DNA from: Haloferacaceae archaeon | Lineage (GTDB): Archaea > Halobacteriota > Halobacteria > Halobacteriales > Haloferacaceae | Direction of reading: 5' to 3' | Length of the DNA: 5,029 nt | Assembly (NCBI GenBank): GCA_018609965.1 | Contig: JAHENP010000229.1 | Span: 1-5,029, forward strand | Part shown: in pieces, positions 1-4,103 of the stretch | Layout: every line of letters begins with the position of its first letter | How positions within the stretch are numbered: the stretch's first letter is position 1 | Notes under the pieces: model-generated | The model's input: only the letters and a program-made list of their open reading frames with translations | What the model was told of the DNA's origin: nothing | Databases searched by the model: none | Position numbers and translations under genes: made by a program

Positions 1-39
1 GGGGCGGTCGTCCACCGGTTCGCCGCCGAAGAACTGTAG
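1..39 (+). CDS. C-terminal end of an unidentified protein (partial)
   Basis: Reading from base 1 gives 12 sense codons followed by TAG at 37-39, encoding GAVVHRFAAEEL. Third positions are almost all G or C and the end is acidic, which fits a real haloarchaeal C-terminus. The rest of the gene lies outside the window, so no family can be assigned. It converges on cdd with a 37-base gap (40-76). That gap shows no strong hairpin and no clear T-run on either strand. Confidence 0.5.
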   Translation, partial: GAVVHRFAAEEL

Positions 40-76
40 TCGATTCCCGGCTCCCTCTCGTCGCCCGTCGCACCGA

Positions 77-502
77 CTACGTCTCGTCGCTCGCCGCTTC
101 GCTGTCGGAGAGTGTCTCCTCGCTGATCGCCGCGGGGAGCAGTTTGCCGAGCGTGTACTCGACGATCTCCTCGCCGTCGAGACAGAACACCGGCAACGAC
201 TCGTCTGCGAACTCGGCGAGCGTCTGGCGGCACATCCCGCAGGGGGTGACCCCGTCGCGGGCGGCGGAGGCGACCGCCAGCCGCGTGAACTCCGTGTGGC
301 CCCGTTTGACCGCCTCGCCGACGGCGACCTCCTCGGCGTGCAGCGAATTGGAGTAGTTGGCGTTCTCGACGTTGCAGCCGACGAACACCTCGCCGCTGGC
401 CGTCTCCAACGCCGCCCCGACCGGGTACTCCGAGTAGGGGACGTGTGCCGACTCGAACGCCGTCTCCGCGCGCTCGACGAGCGCGCTCGCGTCTCCGTCC
501 AT
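77..502 (-). CDS. cdd: Cytidine deaminase
   Basis: This zinc enzyme hydrolyses cytidine and deoxycytidine to uridine and deoxyuridine plus ammonia in cytosolic pyrimidine salvage. The 141-residue protein has the length of the short, tetrameric class. Visible motifs are PYSEYPVGAAL (22-32), substrate-binding NVENA (44-48), the zinc and catalytic motif HAE (His55, proton-shuttle Glu57) and PCGMC (Cys88, Cys91). The first zinc ligand is His instead of the Cys usual in this size class. An acidic Ser/Glu/Asp-rich tail (about 127-141) follows the domain. I chose the ATG at 500-502 because the domain begins just after it and a T-run sits 25-29 bases upstream. A start 24 codons earlier would add a basic, non-conserved stretch covering that promoter. 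It is divergent from the membrane-protein gene at 600. Family assignment is firm; substrate preference is inferred. Confidence 0.95.
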   Translation of the reverse strand: MDGDASALVERAETAFESAHVPYSEYPVGAALETASGEVFVGCNVENANYSNSLHAEEVAVGEAVKRGHTEFTRLAVASAARDGVTPCGMCRQTLAEFADESLPVFCLDGEEIVEYTLGKLLPAAISEETLSDSEAASDET

Positions 503-523
503 ACGCTCCCTTCCCCCGGCGCC

Positions 524-533
524 GAGAAAAACA
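524..533 (-). promoter_or_regulatory. Probable core promoter (TATA-like) of cdd
   Basis: The reverse strand reads GTTTTTCTC here, with five T at 25-29 bases before the cdd ATG. This is the spacing expected if transcription starts at or close to the start codon. A purine-rich stretch (506-517, reverse strand) lies only 3 bases from the ATG, which is too close for a normal ribosome-binding site. Confidence 0.5.
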
Positions 534-571
534 CACCGAGACGATCCGGGCGGCGACCGACTCCGACAGAG

Positions 572-577
572 CAAAAG
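572..577 (+). promoter_or_regulatory. Possible core promoter of the 600-896 gene
   Basis: CAAAAG lies 23-28 bases before the GTG at 600, in an otherwise GC-rich stretch. It is a weak match to the haloarchaeal TATA consensus but has the correct spacing for a leaderless message. It is followed at once by the palindrome GCCGCGCGGC (577-586). Confidence 0.35.
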
Positions 578-599
578 CCGCGCGGCCCCCAGTGTAACT

Positions 600-896
600 G
601 TGACAGACGAGACGGACCACCCGCCGGAGTCACCCGCCGCGGTCGAGCCCGGCGGTGACGGTCGCCCGTATCTCTACGGCGCCGCGGCGACCGTGGTGGG
701 GTTCGCCGGTATCGCGGGGTACACGCTCGGGGCGAACAGCCCGGTCGACAACGCGACACTCGCGAGTGTCGTCACACTCCCCGTGAGCGGGCTGTCGCTC
801 GCGGCGTACGGCGTCGGCTTCGCGGGGCTGTTGGTCGTCGGCATCTTCGGTGTCGTCCGACTCCTCACCCGGTTCGACGACGACGCCGTCGCGTGA
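600..896 (+). CDS. Small two-helix membrane protein
   Basis: The 98-residue protein starts at GTG (600). It has a soluble acidic N-terminus (1-22), a first hydrophobic helix at about 24-44 rich in Gly and Ala, a short polar loop with NSPVDNATL, and a second helix at about 63-89 after the conserved-looking LPVSGLSLAAYG. It ends in RFDDDAVA. No catalytic or metal-binding motif is visible. The layout (helix, short loop, L-P-x-x-x-G-L-x-x-x-YG, helix) recalls, from memory, small haloarchaeal proteins annotated as 'cox cluster protein' found near haem-copper oxidase genes. No oxidase gene is in this window, so that link is tentative. The next gene downstream also encodes a small two-helix protein but has its own promoter-like element. 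GTG is favoured because the coding pattern starts there and a TATA-like element is correctly spaced. Function unknown. Confidence 0.75.
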   Translation: MTDETDHPPESPAAVEPGGDGRPYLYGAAATVVGFAGIAGYTLGANSPVDNATLASVVTLPVSGLSLAAYGVGFAGLLVVGIFGVVRLLTRFDDDAVA

Positions 897-941
897 CGAG
901 CGGCAACCGAGCGCCTCGCGTGACACGCAGGTCGAACAGAC

Positions 942-950
942 GGTTTTTGC
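942..950 (+). promoter_or_regulatory. Probable core promoter of the 974-1222 gene
   Basis: GGTTTTTGC carries five T at 26-30 bases before the ATG at 974, a good position for a leaderless haloarchaeal promoter. The same T-run lies 48 bases after the stop of the preceding gene. Archaeal termination often uses U-tracts, so it could also end that upstream transcript. Confidence 0.5.
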
Positions 951-973
951 CCGCGGAGCAACAATTTCACGCG

Positions 974-1222
974 ATGAGTGACGAGGCGGGCGTCGAGGAC
1001 AGACCGAATCTCGATCCGGATGTCGGGGCCGACCGGGACAACCGCCGGCGAGCGGCGCTGTACGTCTCCCCGTTTCTCGCCTTGGGGCTCGCGGACGTGT
1101 TGTTACTGCTGTGGTGGGGGATCAACCCGTTGTGGGGGTTCATGATCCTCCCGCCCATCCTCTTTTGTTCCGTGTTGGCGTATCTGGCCTTCTCGACGGA
1201 CTTCCTCGACGACCGAACCTGA
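974..1222 (+). CDS. Small two-helix membrane protein
   Basis: The 82-residue protein starts at ATG 974. It has an acidic soluble head (1-22), a basic patch RDNRRR (21-26), a first hydrophobic helix at about 29-50 (ALYVSPFLALGLADVLLLLW), a tight turn GINPLWG, a second helix at about 55-74 containing MILPPILF, and the tail STDFLDDRT. The positive-inside rule places the basic patch and so the N-terminus in the cytoplasm; with two helices the C-terminus would be cytoplasmic as well. I recall similar small haloarchaeal proteins of unknown function but cannot name the family with certainty. A start at 893 would add 27 basic residues and read across the T-run promoter, so the ATG at 974 is preferred. 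It converges on the regulator gene with a 35-base gap (1223-1257), which holds only a weak 4-bp hairpin, GCCC/GGGC at 1225-1235. Confidence 0.75.
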   Translation: MSDEAGVEDRPNLDPDVGADRDNRRRAALYVSPFLALGLADVLLLLWWGINPLWGFMILPPILFCSVLAYLAFSTDFLDDRT

Positions 1223-1257
1223 TCGCCCGCCGGGCTGCGACACGTCTCCGTGCCGAC

Positions 1258-1791
1258 TCAGTGGGCCGGCTCCTCTGCGGGCGCACGCATCTCGTCGATC
1301 TTCAACACGAGCGTGTTCGCGGGCTCTTCTTTCCCGTCGACGGTGCCGTCGATGACGAGCTTCGACAACGGCGTCGGGCCGACGGTGACGCTGTCCCCGT
1401 CGCTGACGTGTCTGATCGACCCCTGGACGCGCACCTCGGCACGACACAGCTCCGGGTGGTGGACAGACGTGAGGTTGATCTCCTGGACGTTCAGTTCGGC
1501 CTGGTCGTCACCCTCCAGCCTGAGGGGTGTCTCGGCCGGTTCGTCCATCCGTTGGATGTCCAACGCCTCGAAGGCCCGCGTCGTCGGGCGGTAGCCACCT
1601 TTCGGCCCCGGTACCCCCTCAACCAACTGGAGCGCCTTCAGGCTCTGCATCTGGTTGCGGATCGTGCCGGCGTTGCGGTCGACCGCCTCCGCAATCGCCT
1701 CGCCTTTCACCGCGTCCTCCCGCTCCCGGTGGAGGTCGACCAACGCAGAGAGGATGTCGCGCTGGCTCGACGTGAGTTCGATAGACGACAT
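1258..1791 (-). CDS. Winged-helix transcriptional regulator (Rrf2-like DNA-binding domain)
   Basis: The 177-residue protein has an N-terminal winged helix-turn-helix domain (about 5-75). The recognition helix is around residues 40-54 (NAGTIRNQMQSLKAL), and the wing GVPGPKGGYRPT (59-70) resembles Rrf2-type regulators. A separate C-terminal domain (about 95-172) looks mainly beta-stranded. It contains HHPELC (His111, His112, Cys116) and the well-ordered segments RVQGS, VTVGPTPLSKLVIDG and LVLKIDEM. It lacks the three-cysteine Fe-S cluster site of IscR or NsrR; Cys116 is its only cysteine. I recall close relatives throughout haloarchaea annotated as transcription regulators, with no known ligand that I can state. 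The ATG at 1789-1791 is supported by a TATA-like box 26-33 bases upstream. It is divergent from the UppS-like gene across a 100-base region, so control of that gene, or of itself, is plausible but inferred. Confidence 0.85.
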   Translation of the reverse strand: MSSIELTSSQRDILSALVDLHREREDAVKGEAIAEAVDRNAGTIRNQMQSLKALQLVEGVPGPKGGYRPTTRAFEALDIQRMDEPAETPLRLEGDDQAELNVQEINLTSVHHPELCRAEVRVQGSIRHVSDGDSVTVGPTPLSKLVIDGTVDGKEEPANTLVLKIDEMRAPAEEPAH

Positions 1792-1816
1792 TTACTGGTG
1801 GTTAGCCGCCTGCAGT

Positions 1817-1824
1817 GATAAACC
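1817..1824 (-). promoter_or_regulatory. TATA box of the winged-helix regulator gene
   Basis: The reverse strand reads GGTTTATC, 26-33 bases before the ATG. It is the best match to a haloarchaeal TATA box in the window, placed for a leaderless transcript. Confidence 0.65.
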
Positions 1825-1835
1825 TACGGAGCGGC

Positions 1836-1849
1836 GTCGCCGGCGCGAC
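1836..1849. promoter_or_regulatory. Inverted repeat between divergent promoters (possible operator)
   Basis: GTCGC-CGGC-GCGAC forms two 5-base arms around a 4-base centre. It lies almost exactly midway between the two divergent TATA boxes (11 bases from one, 9 from the other). A dimeric winged-helix regulator could bind here and affect both promoters. Short inverted repeats are common by chance in GC-rich DNA, so this is suggestive only. Confidence 0.25.
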
Positions 1850-1858
1850 CGACCGGGA

Positions 1859-1867
1859 GGGTTTTTC
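1859..1867 (+). promoter_or_regulatory. Core promoter of the UppS-like gene
   Basis: GGGTTTTTC places five T at 26-30 bases before the GTG at 1892. This spacing decides the start: any start further upstream would place coding sequence across the promoter. Confidence 0.6.
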
Positions 1868-1891
1868 AGACGGGGCGACGGAGACGGCGTC

Positions 1892-2500
1892 GTGGGGCTG
1901 TACGACAGCTACCTCGCCGTCCGTCACCGACTGACCAACGGGGAGCCGCCGGCACACGTCGCGGTCGTTCTGACGGAGCGTGATCTGTTGGAACAAGGGG
2001 CCTACGACACGCTGACGGACGTGTTCGACTGGGCGTTCGACTACGGCACCGAGCGCGTCACCGTCTCCGTGTCCGTTCTCGACGAGGCGGTCGTCGAGAC
2101 GCTGGCACGGGAACTCCGCGGGCTCGACGCCCCTCGACGACTGACCGTCCACGCGCCCGGCGACACGGAGCCGGCCGACACGCCGATCCAGGTGAACATC
2201 GGTCTCGGCGGGAAACGGGAGTTTGCGGCCGCCGTCCGCGAGATTGCCGACAGCGTCGCCGACGGACAGCTCGACCCCGACGAGATCGCTGCCGCCGACG
2301 TGGAGGACCGCCTCGTGTTCCCCGAGGAACCCGATCTGGTCGTCAAGACTGGCGCCGAACGGCTCTCGGATTTCATGATCTGGCAGTCCGTCTACTCGGA
2401 ACTCTACTTCACGGACGTGAACTGGCGTGACTTCCGCCGCCGCGACTACCTCCGGGCACTGTTGGAGTTCGAACGCCGCCAACGCCGATTCGGGCAGTGA
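1892..2500 (+). CDS. Divergent cis-prenyltransferase (UppS-family) protein, probably non-catalytic
   Basis: The 202-residue protein belongs to the undecaprenyl diphosphate synthase fold by its C-terminal half. That half has NIGLGGKREF (102-111; family N-x-x-YGG-R-x-E/D), PDLVVKTGAERLSDFMIWQ (147-165; family DLVIRTSGE-R-SNFLLWQ), YSELYFTDVNWRDF (168-181) with the metal-binding Glu170, and the end RRFG (198-201) containing RxG. The usual catalytic motif HVAIIMDGNGRWA is reduced to HVAVVLTERDLL (22-33), so Thr28 replaces the essential Asp, and the first diphosphate-binding Arg is Lys152. The S-x-EN motif and roughly 35-50 residues between the second strand and NIGLGG are missing; normal enzymes have about 240-300 residues. 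It may be an accessory subunit or regulator of a canonical synthase encoded elsewhere, in lipid-carrier synthesis for glycosylation. The GTG at 1892 is fixed by the T-run promoter. Family is firm; lack of activity is inferred. Confidence 0.85.
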   Translation: MGLYDSYLAVRHRLTNGEPPAHVAVVLTERDLLEQGAYDTLTDVFDWAFDYGTERVTVSVSVLDEAVVETLARELRGLDAPRRLTVHAPGDTEPADTPIQVNIGLGGKREFAAAVREIADSVADGQLDPDEIAAADVEDRLVFPEEPDLVVKTGAERLSDFMIWQSVYSELYFTDVNWRDFRRRDYLRALLEFERRQRRFGQ

Positions 2501-2510
2501 CAACCCGGCC

Positions 2511-2550
2511 CCAGCGCCGGCTCGCCGGGTGCCGACTCACTCGGCGCTGG
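2511..2550 (+). terminator. Possible stem-loop between convergent genes
   Basis: CCAGCGCCG (2511-2519) and CGGCGCTGG (2542-2550) are a perfect 9-base inverted repeat with a 22-base loop. A competing 7-base pair, ACCCGGC (2503-2509) with GCCGGGT (2524-2530), could form instead. No U-tract follows, so the structure may mark a transcript end or RNA processing site, but it is not a typical archaeal terminator. Confidence 0.3.
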
Positions 2551-2600
2551 CTCGCCGGGTGTCGACCCGCTCGGCACCGGCCGACCGACTCGGCGTCGAC
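2511..2600 (+). repeat. Decayed 30-base tandem repeat in a convergent intergenic gap
   Basis: Two copies (2511-2540 and 2541-2570) match at 24 of 30 positions, including the 10-base identical core CTCGCCGGGT. A third, more degraded copy occupies 2571-2600; its first ten bases match eight of ten in copy two, and CGACTCGGCG recurs. The array fills nearly the whole 100-base gap between the stops of the UppS-like and ferritin-like genes. I see no gene in this gap. Confidence 0.7.
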
Positions 2601-3260
2601 TCACCTCTTCGGCGGAGACTCCCCCAACCCCGCGAGCGTGTCGGCGTAGTCGTCGTAGGCCACCTGCACGGTGTAGCCGGCGACCATCCGCGCACGTTCC
2701 CAGTCGTCCGGCGTGGCACAGAGCGCGTCGAGTGCGTCGAGCCCACGCTGTAACTCCTCGGCCGTCTCCTGCCGGAGCGCGCGGAACAGTTCTGCGCGCC
2801 TGTCGGCTCTGTCGACCGTCTCGTCGGCAAAGAAGGCGATCATCCGACTGTGGGTACGCTCGCTGACGAGCGGCCGCGCGACCAACCCGGCGGCGACCCG
2901 TTCGACCGGGCGCTCTCGCTCGCGGAGGTATGTGTGGAGTGTCCCGCCGTCGACGGGGTCGTGTGTGGCGTCGAACGCGTCACACACACGCTCGCGGTGG
3001 TCCGCCTCCCGGTCGGCCGTCCACGCGAACAACGCCTGCGTATCGAGTTCGGCGGTCGCCGAGGCGGACTGGTCGGCGGTCGCCGCCCACTCCCGGAAGG
3101 TGACGTGGGCGGCGTGTTCGCTGTCGGCGGCGGCGCGCAACACGGTCGCCGGTGTCGGCTCCCCGTCAGTCAGCGCGAGCAACAGGCTCTCAGAGTCGAG
3201 ACGGCGCAACTGCGTCTGGCGGTCGGACTCCAGCTCCGCCAGGAACGTCTCGGCGTCCAT
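2601..3260 (-). CDS. Ferritin-like (rubrerythrin-family) helical protein
   Basis: The 219-residue protein is almost entirely helical and very acidic. It resembles haloarchaeal proteins commonly annotated as rubrerythrin family. Helix-type motifs include AADSEHAAHVTFREWA (44-59; Glu48, His52), ADREADHRERV (82-92; a canonical ExxH at Glu85-His88), VARPLVSERTHSRMIAFF (127-144) and ELFRALRQETAEEL (157-170). A ferritin-like four-helix bundle would bind two irons through Glu and His, but the first site here is E-x-x-x-H and not ExxH. There is no C-terminal rubredoxin domain (no CxxC pair; only Cys93 and Cys181), so it is not a full rubrerythrin. The ATG at 3258-3260 is the first sensible start; an open frame continues upstream to 4085 but reads antisense through the ferredoxin gene. 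It lies 80 bases downstream of the ferredoxin gene on the same strand. Peroxide or iron handling is possible but unproven. Confidence 0.7.
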   Translation of the reverse strand: MDAETFLAELESDRQTQLRRLDSESLLLALTDGEPTPATVLRAAADSEHAAHVTFREWAATADQSASATAELDTQALFAWTADREADHRERVCDAFDATHDPVDGGTLHTYLRERERPVERVAAGLVARPLVSERTHSRMIAFFADETVDRADRRAELFRALRQETAEELQRGLDALDALCATPDDWERARMVAGYTVQVAYDDYADTLAGLGESPPKR

Positions 3261-3295
3261 ACCCGAGGCTGGTGGGGCGTCGGGGGAACCGCTTT

Positions 3296-3324
3296 CGGCG
3301 TGGCGGGGCTGTCTCCGGCGTGGC
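3296..3324. repeat. Pair of 9-base direct repeats upstream of the ferritin-like gene
   Basis: CGGCGTGGC occurs at 3296-3304 and 3316-3324, exactly 20 bases apart (about two helical turns), in the 80-base gap between the ferredoxin stop and the ferritin-like start. It could be a paired protein-binding site. Chance recurrence in GC-rich DNA is the main alternative. The only T/A-rich element near the ferritin-like start is a weak GAAAG (3293-3297 region, reverse strand). Confidence 0.25.
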
Positions 3325-3340
3325 CGGATCGCAGACTCGA

Positions 3341-3676
3341 TTAGTCGTCGGCCGCCGCCTCGCCGCCGTCGAGACTCCCCTCGCCTTCCAGGCTCGGCGG
3401 GTAGTTCCCGCGGTCGAGTTTCAGGTCCGAGGCGGGCCGCGCCATACACGTCAGCGCGTACTGCTCGGCCTCCTCCTCGGTGAGCGCGCGGGCGACGGCG
3501 ACCTGTTGGTTCACCTCGCCTTCCAGAATCTCGGCGGAACAGGCCAGACACATCCCGACCCGACAGGAGTACTCCTGGGCGATCCCCTCGTCGAGACAGG
3601 CCGCGAGGATCGTCTCCGTGTCCGAGACCGTGATCTCCTCGCCGGTCCCGACGAACTCTACGGTGTAGTCTGTCAC
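3341..3676 (-). CDS. [2Fe-2S] ferredoxin, plant/halobacterial type
   Basis: This soluble one-electron carrier binds a [2Fe-2S] cluster through Cys38, Cys43, Cys46 and Cys77 (C-x4-C-x2-C-x30-C: SCRVGMCLAC and ALTCMARP). This is the plant-type pattern also used by haloarchaeal ferredoxins. The beta-grasp fold starts with YTVEFVG and the acidic helix ETILAACLDEG. At 111 residues it is shorter than the classic Halobacterium ferredoxin (about 128) and lacks the acidic N-terminal insertion known there. It carries instead an acidic Gly-rich tail, EGEGSLDGGEAAADD. The GTG at 3674-3676 is chosen because the fold starts four residues later and a TATA-like element lies 27-31 bases upstream; no ATG fits. 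It is divergent from the ASCH gene and precedes the ferritin-like gene on the same strand. Redox partners cannot be read from sequence. Confidence 0.92.
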   Translation of the reverse strand: MTDYTVEFVGTGEEITVSDTETILAACLDEGIAQEYSCRVGMCLACSAEILEGEVNQQVAVARALTEEEAEQYALTCMARPASDLKLDRGNYPPSLEGEGSLDGGEAAADD

Positions 3677-3700
3677 AGTCGGTGGGTGGGGGGGTCGCCC

Positions 3701-3708
3701 CGAAAAGG
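3701..3708 (-). promoter_or_regulatory. Probable core promoter of the ferredoxin gene
   Basis: The reverse strand reads CCTTTTCG, with its T-run 27-30 bases before the GTG start. Between it and the start is a run of seven C on the coding strand (seven G at 3688-3694 on the forward strand). Confidence 0.5.
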
Positions 3709-3758
3709 TTGTTATCGCCGCCGCGCGGGCGTCGCTCCGCCCCGCGACGGGACGACAC

Positions 3759-3766
3759 AGTTTCGT
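3759..3766 (+). promoter_or_regulatory. Possible core promoter of the ASCH-domain gene
   Basis: AGTTTCGT lies 23-30 bases before the ATG at 3789. It is a weak TATA-like match with leaderless spacing, and it argues against the in-frame GTG at 3765 being the start. Confidence 0.4.
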
Positions 3767-3788
3767 GGCTGGCCGTCCAAACAGAACC

Positions 3789-4103
3789 ATGTCCGAGATT
3801 GACGCCGGCGAGGTACTGCCGAACGACCGTGTCCAACAGATGGTCGCCAACGGCGAGGTGACCCAGATGCACCGCGGGCAGGCGTACGCCGAGGAGGGTG
3901 ACACCTTCGAGATCGACGGCGAGACGTTCGCGGTCGTTGACGTGACCCACCGCACGCTGGGTGATCTCACCGACGAGGACGCCCGTGCCGAGGGGTCGGA
4001 GGATCTGGACGCGTACAAACGCCGGATGGAGATGGTCCACGGCGGCAACTTCGAGTGGGACGACGACAGCGACGTGGTGCGGCACGTCTTCGAGCCGGCC
4101 TGA
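3789..4103 (+). CDS. ASCH-domain protein
   Basis: The 104-residue protein is a stand-alone ASCH domain, a small beta-barrel related to PUA and expected to bind RNA or modified nucleosides. Supporting features are the early helix NDRVQQMVANGEVTQ followed by MHRGQAYAEEGDTFEIDG (27-44), with the ligand-pocket-type Arg29-Gly30. Next come the strand AVVDVTHRTLGDL (48-60) and TDEDARAEGSEDLDAYK (61-77), the family's typical 'T-x-E-D-A-x-x-E-G' turn and helix. The acidic C-terminal part, EWDDDSDVV, is typical of halophiles. Some ASCH relatives are amidohydrolases acting on acetylated cytidine (YqfB type), but the residues needed cannot be confirmed here, so no enzyme activity is assigned. It is divergent from ferredoxin, and its TGA abuts the stop of the crotonase gene with no gap. 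Confidence 0.82.
   Translation: MSEIDAGEVLPNDRVQQMVANGEVTQMHRGQAYAEEGDTFEIDGETFAVVDVTHRTLGDLTDEDARAEGSEDLDAYKRRMEMVHGGNFEWDDDSDVVRHVFEPA

Noticed and set aside
503..574. Earlier start for cdd adding 24 residues
   Set aside because: The extra residues are basic, not part of the family, and cover the T-run promoter at 25-29 bases before the chosen ATG.
1111..1818. A 235-codon forward open frame opposite the regulator gene
   Set aside because: Its composition is Arg/Leu-rich as expected for a shadow of GC-rich coding DNA, and the reverse strand carries a clear winged-helix protein.
1655..1891. N-terminal extension of the UppS-like frame
   Set aside because: It reads antisense through the regulator gene and across the T-run core promoter; the added residues are basic and low in complexity.
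2511..2600. CRISPR array
   Set aside because: The 30-base units are directly adjacent with no unique spacers, and there are no cas genes nearby; it is a simple decayed tandem repeat.
3677..3700. G-run as part of a ribosome-binding site
   Set aside because: On the ferredoxin coding strand it is a C-run, so it cannot pair with the anti-Shine-Dalgarno sequence.
3765..3788. GTG start eight codons upstream for the ASCH gene
   Set aside because: It overlaps the TATA-like element AGTTTCGT, and the ATG at 3789 gives the usual MSEIDAGE-type start.
3152..3802. Long forward open frames opposite the ferritin-like and ferredoxin genes
   Set aside because: Arg-, Ser- and Pro-rich translations without motifs; the reverse strand has a clear ferredoxin cysteine pattern.
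2601..4085. A 494-codon reverse open frame covering the ferritin-like gene and continuing upstream
   Set aside because: Only the last 219 codons look like a real protein. The upstream part is an Arg/Gly-rich shadow that overlaps the ferredoxin gene in another frame and the ASCH gene on the opposite strand.
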